From: Burkholderiaceae bacterium
GTDB lineage: Bacteria > Pseudomonadota > Gammaproteobacteria > Burkholderiales > Burkholderiaceae_C
DNA length: 64,000 nt
Direction: 5' to 3'
Assembly: GCA_018780645.1 (NCBI GenBank)
Contig: JADMJJ010000013.1
Location: forward strand, 124,001 to 188,000
Notes under the pieces: generated by a model
What the model was told of the DNA's origin: nothing
What the model saw: only the letters and a program-made list of their open reading frames with translations
Databases searched by the model: none
Shown here: in pieces, positions 17,132-26,121 of the stretch
How the letters are laid out: the number at the start of each line of letters is the position of its first letter
How positions within the stretch are numbered: position 1 is the first letter of the stretch
Translations under genes and position numbers: made by a program

Positions 17132-18049
17132 TCAGCCCGGGCCGGCGATCAACGCCTGCGTCTCCTCGCGCAACATCACCACCAGGGCCTCGGCCGCCGG
17201 TGACAAGCGCCGCCCGCGCAAGGTCACCAGGCCCAGCGGTCGCGGCATCACCGGGCCGATCAGTGGCCGGCTCAGCACCTTGGGGCCCTGGGCCACCAAT
17301 GCAGCCAGCTCCGGCAGTGCCGCGACGCCCAGGCCGGCGGCCACCATCGCGTTGATGGTGGCCAGGTGCTCGACCTCGTAGCGCGGCGCGAAGCGCAGGC
17401 CGTTGTGCAGAAAGGCCTCCTCGGTGTACTGGCGCACGCTGGTGGGCGCCGGCATCGAGATATGGGGCAGGTCCTGCGTCTCGTCCCAGCGCAGCGGCCG
17501 CCGGCTCTTGGCCAGCGGATGGCTGGCCGGCAGCAGCAGCACGAAGCGGTCTTCGCCCAGCGGCGCGTACTCCAGGTCGGCATAGGCCGGATTGGCCGCG
17601 GTCAGGGCGAAGTCGGCCTGGCCGGCGCGCACGCTGTCGAAGGCCGGGTTGGACAGGCTGTCCAGCAACTCCAGCCGCACGCCCGGATGGGCGGCGCCGA
17701 AGCGGGCAAAGGCGGCCGGCACGGCGGTGGCGGCCAGCGAGGGCAGGGCGGCCACGCGCACGCGGCCCTCGCGCAGCTCGCTGATGTCGCGCACCGCCTG
17801 CACCGCCGCGTCGGCCTGCTGGCGCAGCAGCCGTATGCGCTCGACGAACACCGCGCCGGCCTCGGTCAGCCGCACGGCCCGGGTGCTGCGCTCGAACAGC
17901 GCACTGCCCAGGCTGAGCTCCAGCCGCGTGATCACGCCTGAGACGGCCGGCTGCGACAGGTGCAGCCGTTCGGCGGCACGGCGGTAGTTCAGCGTCTCGG
18001 CCAGGGTCAGAAAGACGTCCAGCTCACGCAAAGAGCAATTGATCAGCAT
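17132..18049 (-). CDS. LysR-family transcriptional regulator
   Basis: 305 residues, family-typical. N-terminal winged HTH (LRELDVFLTLAETLNYRRAA, then LHLSQPAVSGVITRLE) and the C-terminal effector domain. Divergent from the dehydrogenase/BKACE/Bug genes, the standard LysR layout, so it probably controls them in response to a pathway compound. Confidence 0.92.
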   Translation of the reverse strand: MLINCSLRELDVFLTLAETLNYRRAAERLHLSQPAVSGVITRLELSLGSALFERSTRAVRLTEAGAVFVERIRLLRQQADAAVQAVRDISELREGRVRVAALPSLAATAVPAAFARFGAAHPGVRLELLDSLSNPAFDSVRAGQADFALTAANPAYADLEYAPLGEDRFVLLLPASHPLAKSRRPLRWDETQDLPHISMPAPTSVRQYTEEAFLHNGLRFAPRYEVEHLATINAMVAAGLGVAALPELAALVAQGPKVLSRPLIGPVMPRPLGLVTLRGRRLSPAAEALVVMLREETQALIAGPG

Positions 18050-18058
18050 GGGCGATCA

Positions 18059-18071
18059 ATTTATCCGAAAT
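18059..18071. promoter_or_regulatory. Candidate LysR binding site
   Basis: Imperfect palindrome ATTT-ATCCG-AAAT lies 10 bases upstream of the LysR start, within the divergent promoter region (18050-18133). It has the AT-rich T-N11-A form of LysR boxes. The call is by position and symmetry only. Confidence 0.35.
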
Positions 18072-18133
18072 GGCGAATGGACGTATCAATATGGCAGACC
18101 TAGAGTGCGCCCAGGCCAAGAGTGGAGCGAGAC

Positions 18134-19105
18134 ATGCAGGATGGAACATTGGGTTTGACGGGTACGCGGGCGGTCGTCGTCGGCGGCGGCACGATGGGTG
18201 CCGATGTGGCCGTGGTGCTGCTGCGCGGCGGCCTGCAGGTGACCGTGATCGAGCGCCATGCCGAGCGTCGCGAGGGCCTGGTCAACCATGTGGCCGAGCG
18301 CCTGGCCCCGCTGGATCTGGGCCACTGCATCGCCGGACTGGACACCGTCGCCGCGCTGGAAGACGCCGTCTGGCCCGAGGTCGGCCTGGTGATCGAATGC
18401 ATTCCCGAGCAGTTGCCGCTGAAGCAGGCCCTGTTTTCCGAGCTGGTGACACTGGCCCCGCCCGGCTGCCTGCTGACCAGCAACAGCTCCAGCTTTCCGA
18501 TCAGCGCCATCGCCGCGAGTCTTGAATCGCAGGCTCGCATGTTCGGTCTGCATTTCTTCATGCCGGCCCATCTGGTGCCGCTGGTCGAGGTGGTGCTGGG
18601 GCCGCAAAGCGATGGGGCCGGTGCCGACGTGCTGTCCGAGGTGATGCGCGGCTGCGGCATGGTGCCGGTGCGGGTGCGCAAGGACAAGCCGGGCTTTCTG
18701 GCGAATCGCCTGCAGCATGCGCTGGCCCGTGAGGCCTTCGCCTTGATCGACGAGGGCGTGGCCACGGCCGAGGATGTGGACGCCGCGGTGCGCTTCGGTT
18801 TCGGCTTCCGCTTCCTGGCCGCCGGCCCGGTGCTGCAGCGCGATCACGCCGGCCTGGACGTGCATTGCGCCGCTGCGGCGACGATGTACCCCAGCCTGTC
18901 CAACACCGACAGGCCCGCCGCCGCGCTGCGTGAGCGGGTCGAGCAGGGCCGGCTGGGCATGAAGTCAGGCGGCGGCTTCTTCGACTGGCCGCACGAGAAG
19001 CGCCTGGCGGAGCGCAAACGCTATGACGACCTGCTGCGTCAAGGCCTGGCCCTGCTGGCCGACGAGCTGCCACCACTGCGCGCCCAGCCCAAGGAATCGA
19101 CATGA
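18134..19105 (+). CDS. 3-hydroxyacyl-CoA dehydrogenase-family NAD-dependent dehydrogenase (carnitine dehydrogenase-like)
   Basis: 323 residues. Rossmann loop AVVVGGGTMGADVAVVLL near residue 20, family signatures SNSSSFPISAI, LHFFMPAHLVPLVEVV and DKPGFLANRLQHALAREAF. This fold includes 3-hydroxyacyl-CoA, L-carnitine and related dehydrogenases that make beta-keto acids. The neighbouring BKACE enzyme cleaves beta-keto acids, so the two steps fit as oxidation then cleavage. ATG at 18134 with GGAGCGAG upstream is preferred over a GTG 12 bases earlier. Overlaps the next gene in ATGA. Confidence 0.85.
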   Translation: MQDGTLGLTGTRAVVVGGGTMGADVAVVLLRGGLQVTVIERHAERREGLVNHVAERLAPLDLGHCIAGLDTVAALEDAVWPEVGLVIECIPEQLPLKQALFSELVTLAPPGCLLTSNSSSFPISAIAASLESQARMFGLHFFMPAHLVPLVEVVLGPQSDGAGADVLSEVMRGCGMVPVRVRKDKPGFLANRLQHALAREAFALIDEGVATAEDVDAAVRFGFGFRFLAAGPVLQRDHAGLDVHCAAAATMYPSLSNTDRPAAALRERVEQGRLGMKSGGGFFDWPHEKRLAERKRYDDLLRQGLALLADELPPLRAQPKEST

Positions 19106-19911
19106 ACGAACTGATCATCACCGTCGCGCCCAATGGCGCCTACAAGCAGCAGCCCGACCATGCCGCGCTGCCGCTGACCGCCGAGGCGCTGGCGCGCACC
19201 GCCAAGCTGTGCTGCGACGCCGGAGCGGCGATGCTGCACCTGCATATCCGCGATGCCCAGGGCCGGCACAGCCTCGATGTCGAGGGCTACCGCGAGGCCT
19301 TGCGCGTGGTGCGCGCGGCCGTCGGCGACGCGATGGTGCTGCAGGTCACCAGCGAGGCGGCCAAGGTCTATCAGGCGCCGGCGCAGATCGCGATGGTGCG
19401 CGAGCTCAGGCCCGAGGCCGTGTCGGTGGGCCTGCGCGAGCTGGACCGGCCCGAGATCGGCGAGCAGGGCCTGGCCGACTTCTTCGGCTGGCTGGCCGCC
19501 GAGCGGGTGATGACGCAGGTGATCCTGTACGACACGCAAGACCTGGCACGCTGGCAGGCGCTGCGGCGCGCCGGCGTGGTGCCCGAGGCGCCCTGGTTCC
19601 TGCTCTTCGTGCTGGGCCGCTACAGCGCCGGCCAGGTGTCGTCGCCGCACGACCTGCTGCCCTTTGTGATGGCCCATACCGGGCCCGAGCCCTGGGCCGT
19701 CTGCGCCTTCGGTGCGGCCGAGCATGCCTGCATGACCACGGCCACCGCGCTGGGCGGCCATGTGCGCGTCGGCTTCGAGAACAACCTGTTCCTGAAGAAC
19801 GGCGCACCCGCGCCCGACAACACGGCGCTGGTGCTGCAGGCCGCACAGGCGGCGGACTGCCTGGCGCGGCCGCTGGCCACGGCGCAACTGCTGCGCGAAC
19901 GTTTTCGCTGA
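19102..19911 (+). CDS. BKACE (DUF849) beta-keto acid cleavage enzyme
   Basis: 269 residues. Zinc-binding motif HLHIRD with His46 and His48, N-terminal IITVAPNGAYK, and C-terminal VGFENNLFL with the conserved Glu. BKACE enzymes condense a beta-keto acid with acetyl-CoA to give acetoacetate and a new CoA ester; known substrates include 3-keto-5-aminohexanoate and dehydrocarnitine. Coupled to the upstream dehydrogenase, which would supply the keto acid. Somewhat shorter than the ~290-300 residues usual for the family. Exact substrate unknown. Confidence 0.88.
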   Translation: MNELIITVAPNGAYKQQPDHAALPLTAEALARTAKLCCDAGAAMLHLHIRDAQGRHSLDVEGYREALRVVRAAVGDAMVLQVTSEAAKVYQAPAQIAMVRELRPEAVSVGLRELDRPEIGEQGLADFFGWLAAERVMTQVILYDTQDLARWQALRRAGVVPEAPWFLLFVLGRYSAGQVSSPHDLLPFVMAHTGPEPWAVCAFGAAEHACMTTATALGGHVRVGFENNLFLKNGAPAPDNTALVLQAAQAADCLARPLATAQLLRERFR

Positions 19912-19938
19912 AGCCCTACAACAACGACCGGAGACAAG

Positions 19939-20922
19939 ATGAACAACAAGCCCACCACCGTTCTGACGCTCGCCCTGATCGGGCTGGCCGTGCTGGCTGG
20001 CACGGCACGTGCCGATGAGCCTTACCCGATCAAGCCGATCCGTTTCGTCGTGCCCTATCCGCCCGGCGGCCCGACCGACCTGATGGCCCGCCTGCTGCAG
20101 CCCGAGCTGCAGCAACGCCTGGGCGTGACCATCGTGATCGAGAACAAGGGCGGCGCTGGCGGCAACGTGGGTTCGGCCGATGTGGCCAAGCAGGCGCCCG
20201 CCGATGGCTACACGATGCTGCTGGCCGCCAGCGGCCCGATGGCGGTGAACCAGACCCTGTTCAAGACCATGGCCTACAGCCCGCTGACCGATCTGGTGCC
20301 GGTGATACAGCTGTCGTCGTTCCCGCTGGTGCTGGAGGTCCATCCGTCCACCGGCATCAAGAACATCAAGGATTTCGTGGCCCAGACCAAGGTGCAGCCG
20401 GACGCCTTCACCTATGCCTCGGCCGGCAACGGCACGCCCCAGCACCTGGCCGGCGAGATCTACAACAAGGCGGCCGGCACCAGGCTGGGCCATGTGCCCT
20501 ACCGCGGCGCCGGGCCGGCACTGAACGATCTGCTCGGTGGTCAGGTGAAGGTGATGTTCGATGTGCTGGGCAGCTCGATCCAGTACATCAACACCGGCAA
20601 GCTGACCCCGCTGGCCGTCACCTCGGCACAGCGCAGCCCCGCGCTGCCGAATGTGCCGACGGTGGCCGAGTCGGGCTACCCCGGCTTCGAGGTCACCGCC
20701 TGGCATGGCATCGCGATGCGCAGCGGCACGCCGCCGGAGATGGTCAGGAAGCTCAACACCACCCTGCTGGCCATCTTCAAGGACCCGGCCTTCCGCAAGA
20801 AATGGGAGCAGCTGGGCACGCCCATCGTCGCCGGCACGCCCGAGCAGTTCGGCCAGCTGATACGCACGGAGTCGGTGCGTCTGGGCCGCGTCGTGCGGGA
20901 GTCGGGGGCCAGCGTCGATTGA
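19939..20922 (+). CDS. Bug-family (tripartite tricarboxylate type) solute-binding protein
   Basis: 327 residues; signal peptide (LTLALIGLAVLAGTARA), then the Bug signatures KPIRFVVPYPPGGPTDLMAR and YTMLLAASGPMAVNQTL. Periplasmic receptor for a carboxylate or related solute. No TctA/TctB membrane genes are nearby, as is common for orphan Bug proteins in Burkholderiales. Its place in this operon suggests it binds the substrate of the two upstream enzymes. GGAGAC precedes the ATG. Confidence 0.9.
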   Translation: MNNKPTTVLTLALIGLAVLAGTARADEPYPIKPIRFVVPYPPGGPTDLMARLLQPELQQRLGVTIVIENKGGAGGNVGSADVAKQAPADGYTMLLAASGPMAVNQTLFKTMAYSPLTDLVPVIQLSSFPLVLEVHPSTGIKNIKDFVAQTKVQPDAFTYASAGNGTPQHLAGEIYNKAAGTRLGHVPYRGAGPALNDLLGGQVKVMFDVLGSSIQYINTGKLTPLAVTSAQRSPALPNVPTVAESGYPGFEVTAWHGIAMRSGTPPEMVRKLNTTLLAIFKDPAFRKKWEQLGTPIVAGTPEQFGQLIRTESVRLGRVVRESGASVD

Positions 20923-20945
20923 AATACGGCCACCTTGATGAAGTC

Positions 20946-20975
20946 TTGATAATTGGTATTTGATTGGCATCTAAA
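20946..20975 (+). promoter_or_regulatory. Chitinase promoter with a NagQ-box-like element
   Basis: A -35-like TTGATA (20946-20951) and -10-like TCTAAA (20970-20975) flank TGGTATT-TGAT-TGGCATC (20954-20971). This bipartite direct repeat matches, in half-site and spacing, the element at the nag operon promoter (60115-60132). From memory, NagQ boxes reported in Xanthomonas have the form TGGTATT-N4-TGGTATT. Placement between -35 and -10 suggests repression. Confidence 0.6.
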
Positions 20976-21008
20976 TTAGGGTAGTCTTCAGTCCACTGGA
21001 GAGCCGCC

Positions 21009-22250
21009 TTGATACGAAACGCCCTGATTGCCCTGTGCCTGGCAGCCCTGCTGCCGGCGCACGCCGATACCGCCACCGATCAACTGTTCCTTGCCAAACC
21101 GCTGGACTTCGAACGCACCGGCGCCAAGGTGGTGGGCGTCTATGTGGCGAACTGGGCACCGATCAGCCATGTGGAGGCGATCAAGCCCGGTAGCCTGACG
21201 CACGTCCTCTATGCGTTTGTGCGTGCCTGCGGCCCCGGCCAGCTGCCGGCCGACACGCCCAAATGCCAGGGCAAGCAGGACTTTCAGCTGGCCACCGGCG
21301 AGATCGATCGCCGCTTCGACGCCGCCTTCGCGCGGCTGAAGGCCCGCGCCCCCCACGTCAAGGTGCTGGCCTCGGTCGGTGGCTGGGGCGGCTCCGACCC
21401 GTTTTTCCATCTGGCCAATGACCCGGCGCGCCGCGCCGTGTTCGCCGCCTCGGCGATGCAGTTCCTGCGCGACCACCCGGCCTTCGACGGCATCGACATC
21501 GACTGGGAGCACCCGGGCGGCAACGGCGCCGCCAATGGCGTGCAGCTCGGTTCACCGGCCGACGGCCAGGGCTTTGCCGATCTGATGGTCGACCTGCGTG
21601 CCGCGCTGGACCGGCTCACCGCCGAGAACGGGCGCCTGTATCAGCTGACGGTGGCCGTCAATCCGATCTCGCTGATCACCGACCGCATCAACTACAAACA
21701 GGCCGCGCCGGCGCTGGATCTGGTGTTCATGATGAGCTACGACTTCTACGGCAACTGGACCCCGGTGGCCGGCAACCACAGCACCCTGCGGAGTTCGGCT
21801 CCCACGGCCGATGACAGTCTCGAGCGCGGCGTGCGCAATCTGAGGGCGGCCGGCGTGCCCGCCGCCAAGCTGGTGGCCGGCGTGGCGATGTATGGCCGCG
21901 GCTTTGCAGGTGTGGCTCAACCCATCACCGGCGCCGCCAAGAGCGGCGGCTATCCGGGCACCGACGGGTCAACCGGCTACCGCGACATCGCCGCCCGCTA
22001 CCTGGGTCCCAAGGGCCAGGGCTTGCGTGGCTACAAGGCACTGTTCGACCCCGTCACCCAGGCCTGGAGCCTCTACCACCCGCAGCTCAAACTCTTCTTG
22101 GGCTATGACGACCCCCGGGCCGTGATGGCCAAGGGCCGCTTTGTGCGCGAGCAGGGCTTGGCCGGTGTGTTCGCCTGGGAGCTGAGCCAGGACAACGGCG
22201 ACATCCTCAACGCGATGAACCTGGGCGTGGGCAATCTGATACTGCCCTGA
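21009..22250 (+). CDS. Secreted GH18 chitinase
   Basis: 413 residues; signal peptide (MIRNALIALCLAALLPAHA) and a single GH18 barrel. The catalytic motif DGIDIDWE spans residues 160-167 with proton donor Glu167; KVLASVGGWGG and the MMSYDFYGNW and GVFAWELSQD motifs complete the family pattern. No chitin-binding module is present. TTG is the only plausible start: GGAGAG lies 6 bases upstream, the signal peptide begins there and no ATG follows early. Hydrolyses chitin to oligomers that would feed GlcNAc catabolism. Confidence 0.93.
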   Translation: MIRNALIALCLAALLPAHADTATDQLFLAKPLDFERTGAKVVGVYVANWAPISHVEAIKPGSLTHVLYAFVRACGPGQLPADTPKCQGKQDFQLATGEIDRRFDAAFARLKARAPHVKVLASVGGWGGSDPFFHLANDPARRAVFAASAMQFLRDHPAFDGIDIDWEHPGGNGAANGVQLGSPADGQGFADLMVDLRAALDRLTAENGRLYQLTVAVNPISLITDRINYKQAAPALDLVFMMSYDFYGNWTPVAGNHSTLRSSAPTADDSLERGVRNLRAAGVPAAKLVAGVAMYGRGFAGVAQPITGAAKSGGYPGTDGSTGYRDIAARYLGPKGQGLRGYKALFDPVTQAWSLYHPQLKLFLGYDDPRAVMAKGRFVREQGLAGVFAWELSQDNGDILNAMNLGVGNLILP

Positions 22251-22414
22251 TGCCGAGCGCGCTGCGCGGTCAACCCCCTGACCCGGGTGGCGCCAATCGG
22301 CCACAAACGCCTGCTTCGGGGGTGGGCGCGCCTCCCCTCAGGCCCGATGCTTGATTCAAGGCCGGTGCATGCACCGCCGTTGACTTGTCCTTGAATCTTG
22401 CAGGAGCAGTTGTG

Positions 22415-23269
22415 ATGATGAAGCATTCCTTGTCTTTTCGTTCGATGGTTGCCGCCGGTCTGCTGACCGCCTCTGTGGCCGCCTCCGCCGGCAGCGTGTT
22501 CGCCAGCGCCAGCTACAACGCCAGCACCAGTTTTGCCGACGCGCTGTCGAGCACCACGATGACCATCGCCTTTGATGGTTCCAGCTACTGGAGCACCTCG
22601 GGTGGCGGTCAGGGCGGCACCCGTCTGGCTCAGTACGACGCCGGCGGCTCCTTGGTGGCAAGCTTCGCTCCCGGCCTGGACTTTCGCTCGGTCTTCACCG
22701 ACGCGGCCAATAACGTGCTGGCCCGCCAGTACGGCGACAGCACGATCTACAAGCAGACCGCTCCCGGTGTGTTCACCAGCCTGCTGACGCTCAACGACGG
22801 CGTGCTGGACCAGCAGTCTTCGGTGGTCAAGGACGGCAGCAACTACCTGGCCATGGTGGACGGCACGGTGTCGCAATGGGATGCGGCCGGCAACTTCATC
22901 ACCACCGTCAGCCTCAGCGGCTATGGTTCGGTCGGTGGCGAGGGTGGCTACCCGCAGAGCCGCGGCATCGCCGTCGCCGGCAACTACTGGCTGACCTACG
23001 ACGGCGGTGCGTTGCACGCCTGGGACCACGCCGGCAACCGCGTGGACTCGACGGCGCTGAACGGCGCCACGGGCACCTTCGATGCCAACTTCAGCCTCAG
23101 CTACACCGACAACAAGGTCTTCGTTGTCAGCCAGAGCGGCGGCACCTGGAACGGTTACGACGTCGGCATCACCGCCGCCGTGCCGGAGCCCGAAAGCTAT
23201 GCGCTGATGCTTGCCGGCCTGTGCGCCGTGGGCATGATTGCGCGTCGCCGCAAGGCAGTGGCCGCCTGA
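22415..23269 (+). CDS. PEP-CTERM sorting-domain secreted protein
   Basis: 284 residues, signal peptide (MVAAGLLTASVAASAGSVFA) and C-terminal tag VPEPESYALMLAGLCAVGM followed by ARRRKAVAA. The mature region has repeated beta-propeller-like strands (SYWSTSGGGQGGTRLAQYD; GNYWLTYDGGALHAWDHAG). AGGAG at 22402-22406 precedes tandem ATGs at 22415 and 22418; either may be used. Probably a surface or matrix protein processed by an exosortase encoded elsewhere. Confidence 0.9.
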   Translation: MMKHSLSFRSMVAAGLLTASVAASAGSVFASASYNASTSFADALSSTTMTIAFDGSSYWSTSGGGQGGTRLAQYDAGGSLVASFAPGLDFRSVFTDAANNVLARQYGDSTIYKQTAPGVFTSLLTLNDGVLDQQSSVVKDGSNYLAMVDGTVSQWDAAGNFITTVSLSGYGSVGGEGGYPQSRGIAVAGNYWLTYDGGALHAWDHAGNRVDSTALNGATGTFDANFSLSYTDNKVFVVSQSGGTWNGYDVGITAAVPEPESYALMLAGLCAVGMIARRRKAVAA

Positions 23270-23292
23270 GCGGGCAACGACACCTGATCACG

Positions 23293-23314
23293 ACGGCCCG
23301 CAAGGGCCGTTTTT
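23293..23314 (+). terminator. Rho-independent terminator
   Basis: CGGCCC-GCAA-GGGCCG stem (23294-23309) followed by five T residues, 24 bases past the PEP-CTERM stop. A standard intrinsic terminator. Confidence 0.88.
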
Positions 23315-23398
23315 CATGATGTCTGCGCCTTGCCCTGCATCAAGGCGCGACGGCAAGACCCGCGCCAAGATGATTGCATCCAGCAAGGGGAGCAAGCG

Positions 23399-23992
23399 AT
23401 GGGCACAGGCAAACGCATTCTGATCATCCAGGGTCACCCCGACGCGCTGGCCCCGCACTTCTGCCATGCCCTGGCCCAGGCCTACAGGGATGGCGCAGAA
23501 CAGGAGGGCCATGGCGTGCGCATGGTCGACGTCGCGGCGCTGGACTTTCCGCTGCTGCGCTCGCAGGCCGACTGGGAGCATGGCGAGTTACCGGCCTCGC
23601 TGCTGCCGGCGCAGCAGGACATCGCCTGGTGCGAGCACATGGTGTTCTTTTTCCCGCTTTGGCTGGGCGACATGCCGGCGCTGCTGAAGGGCTTTCTGGA
23701 GCAGGTGGCTCGTCCCGGCTTTGCGTTCAAGAAGGAGGGCGGCAACCCCTTCGGCAAGAAGGGCCTCACCGGCCGCTCGGCCCGGGTGGTCGTGACCATG
23801 GGCATGCCGGCCCTGCTGTACCGGTTCTTCTTCCGTGCCCACAGCGTCAGGTCGCTGGAGCGCAACATCCTGGGCTTTGTTGGCATCGCACCGATTCACG
23901 AGACCCTGATCGGCTTGGTCGCCAATCTCGACGAAGTCGGCGCCCTCAAGCATCTGGCCAAGCTGCGCAAGCTGGGGTCGCAGGCGTCGTGA
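23399..23992 (+). CDS. Flavodoxin-fold NAD(P)H oxidoreductase
   Basis: 197 residues. N-terminal ILIIQGHPD is the FMN-phosphate loop of the NQO/KefF/MdaB family, and HMVFFFPLWLGDMPALLKGF followed by PGFAF is the usual flavin/quinone-site signature. Expected to reduce quinones or similar compounds with NAD(P)H. ATG at 23399 has AAGGGGAGC just upstream. It stands alone between a terminator and the convergent MocR gene. Confidence 0.87.
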   Translation: MGTGKRILIIQGHPDALAPHFCHALAQAYRDGAEQEGHGVRMVDVAALDFPLLRSQADWEHGELPASLLPAQQDIAWCEHMVFFFPLWLGDMPALLKGFLEQVARPGFAFKKEGGNPFGKKGLTGRSARVVVTMGMPALLYRFFFRAHSVRSLERNILGFVGIAPIHETLIGLVANLDEVGALKHLAKLRKLGSQAS

Positions 23993-24054
23993 TATGGCCG
24001 AGCGGACACTCAGCTGTGACACTCACACGGCAGCTGAAACAGGCCGGCTGGCAG

Positions 24055-25560
24055 TCACTGCGACTGGCGACCCAGCGCAACTGCCAGCTGCCGAACCGCG
24101 GATTCGATCTGTGACTCATCGAAGGCCGCAAACCCGAGCACCAACCCAGGTGCGAGCCGGGCATCGGTCGCGTAACGCGACAGCGCGACTGCCTCGATGC
24201 CGGCCGCCATCAACTGCCGTTGAGCAGCGCGATCACTCCCCCGGGTTTGCAATCGAACCGCCACATCAAGCCCGGCATCGATAACGGGCGGCTCGACAAG
24301 ACCTCGGGCATGACGTTCAATGGCGTGGCACAAGGCCTGCGCCCTTGCCGCATACTGCGCGCGAGACCGGCGCAGATGGCGCTCGAAATGGCCGTCAAGG
24401 ATGAAGTGGGCGGTCATGTCTTGCTCCAGTGCCGGTAGACCGCGACCCAGAAGTGATCGAGCGCGAGTGAACGGCTCCACCAGCGCCTGAGGTAGCACCA
24501 GATATGCCAGGCGCAACGCGGGGAACAGCAGCTTGCTGAACGTTCCTAGCAGCAGCACACGGTCGTCGCAGTCCATGGACTTGAGCGCAGGGATGGGCCG
24601 GGTGCCATACCGATACTCGCTGTCGTAGTCGTCTTCGATCAAGAACGAGCCAGCGCGCGTTGCCCAATTCAGCAGCGCGCTGCGACGTGCCGCCGACATG
24701 GGCATGCCCAGCGGTGATTGCCGCGACGGCGTGACGCAGGCCAGCCGGGCGTGTGGTTCCAGACGGATGCCTTCGGCAACTGCCAATCCCTGGCCGTCCA
24801 CCGGTACGTTAACCACCCGCAGGCCGTGCGCGGCCATGATGGCGCGGGCACCCACGTAGCCGGGGTCTTCCAACCAGACGGTCTGGTTGGGGGTGCACAG
24901 CAGCCGTACGCTCAGGTCCATGGCCTCTTGCGCGCTGGCGACGACGAGGATCTGCCGCGGGTCGGTGGACACGCCGCGCGCTGCGGCCAGGTGACCCGCG
25001 ATCGCTTCGCGAAGCAAGGGCAACCCGGCGATCGATATGTTGGCCAAATCGCTTGGCGAGAGCGCCCGCGCGCCTCGCGCCGCGAGTTTTCTCCACACGT
25101 CCAGGGGGAACATGCGCGTGTCCGGCAGGTGAGCCCGGAATGGCACCGCTGCGCCCGCGTTCTCCTGCTGAGGGAACGGTGTGCGCGTCCAGATCTCGTG
25201 CACGCCCAGCGCCTCGCTCAGGGGTGTGCCGCGCACCGTCGCGGGGCGCAGCGAGGTGGTCCGTCGCGCAACTTGCGGGCGTTCGGGAAGAACTTCGGCA
25301 ACAAACGAGCCACGGCCGACGGCGCACTCGAGGTAGCCCTGAGCCGCGAGTTCGTCGTAGACCGCAGTCACGGTGCCCCGCGCCACGCCAATCTGGCTTG
25401 CCAGCGCGCGACTCGAAGGCAACTTCAAGCCGGCGGGCAGGCGCGACTGCAGGATGCCGGCCCGCAGCCCGGCAAACAACCATTGGTGCAGCGATTCACC
25501 TTCGCCGCGCAGCGGCAGTGCCAGTGCGTCGGTGGCACCGATGTTCACGGTGATTGGCAT
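24055..25560 (-). CDS. MocR/PdxR-type GntR regulator with aminotransferase domain
   Basis: 501 residues. N-terminal GntR winged helix (LPSSRALASQIGVARGTVTA, residues ~45-65) fused to a class I aminotransferase fold. The PLP lysine is present in GTFSKLLFPALRLAYL, and the Asp of IEDDYDSEYRYG that contacts the pyridine ring is also there. MocR proteins sense PLP or amine ligands, usually controlling a divergent gene, here the SnoaL-like gene whose start lies 86 bases away. Confidence 0.9.
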   Translation of the reverse strand: MPITVNIGATDALALPLRGEGESLHQWLFAGLRAGILQSRLPAGLKLPSSRALASQIGVARGTVTAVYDELAAQGYLECAVGRGSFVAEVLPERPQVARRTTSLRPATVRGTPLSEALGVHEIWTRTPFPQQENAGAAVPFRAHLPDTRMFPLDVWRKLAARGARALSPSDLANISIAGLPLLREAIAGHLAAARGVSTDPRQILVVASAQEAMDLSVRLLCTPNQTVWLEDPGYVGARAIMAAHGLRVVNVPVDGQGLAVAEGIRLEPHARLACVTPSRQSPLGMPMSAARRSALLNWATRAGSFLIEDDYDSEYRYGTRPIPALKSMDCDDRVLLLGTFSKLLFPALRLAYLVLPQALVEPFTRARSLLGRGLPALEQDMTAHFILDGHFERHLRRSRAQYAARAQALCHAIERHARGLVEPPVIDAGLDVAVRLQTRGSDRAAQRQLMAAGIEAVALSRYATDARLAPGLVLGFAAFDESQIESAVRQLAVALGRQSQ

Positions 25561-25645
25561 AGCGAGAATTCGATAAATTGGCTCTGTTTATTGGACCATC
25601 AAATTTCGAAACTCGGTGCTCTGTTCACCACCGAGGAGCGGGTTC

Positions 25646-26119
25646 ATGACGACCCAAGCATTGCAGGCCGTGCTGATCGAGCACGTTCGCGCTGAGACAG
25701 CGCATCAACTGGAGGCCACATTGGCCACGCTGCACCCGGAGTGCCTGTTCGAGGACTACGGTGCTCATCAAGTCTTTCGGGGCCGCGACGGGGCAGCCCA
25801 GCACTACACACAATGGTGGGGTGCGTTCGACTTGCTGTTCTCCCGTGGCGAGCACGGGTCCGGTCGCTGGACCACCGACGGCGACTACATCGCCGAGGGT
25901 GAGTTCAGCGGCAGACACGTCGGCCCTTTGGGTTCCTTGGCGCCCACCGGCAGGCCGATCAAATTCCGCTTCTGCGTCTTCGTGAGCTTTCGCGACGGCT
26001 TGCTGGCCTCGGAGCGCTTCTATTACGACCTGGCCGACCTGGCAGCCCAACTTGGGGTGGAGGCTGGCGTCTTGCTCGCCGCCTTTGCATCCGCGCATGC
26101 CGCGGGAGCGCGTGATTGA
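25646..26119 (+). CDS. SnoaL-like/NTF2-fold protein
   Basis: 157 residues. Sequence pattern of SnoaL-like polyketide-cyclase/ester-cyclase relatives: HQLEATLATLHPECLFEDY, VFRGRDGAAQHY, and YIAEGEFSGRHVG followed by FVSFRDGLLASERFYYD. Such proteins are small alpha+beta barrels with diverse activities. GAGGAGCGG precedes the ATG at 25646. Divergent from the MocR regulator and therefore its likely target. Confidence 0.78.
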   Translation: MTTQALQAVLIEHVRAETAHQLEATLATLHPECLFEDYGAHQVFRGRDGAAQHYTQWWGAFDLLFSRGEHGSGRWTTDGDYIAEGEFSGRHVGPLGSLAPTGRPIKFRFCVFVSFRDGLLASERFYYDLADLAAQLGVEAGVLLAAFASAHAAGARD

Positions 26120-26121
26120 AA

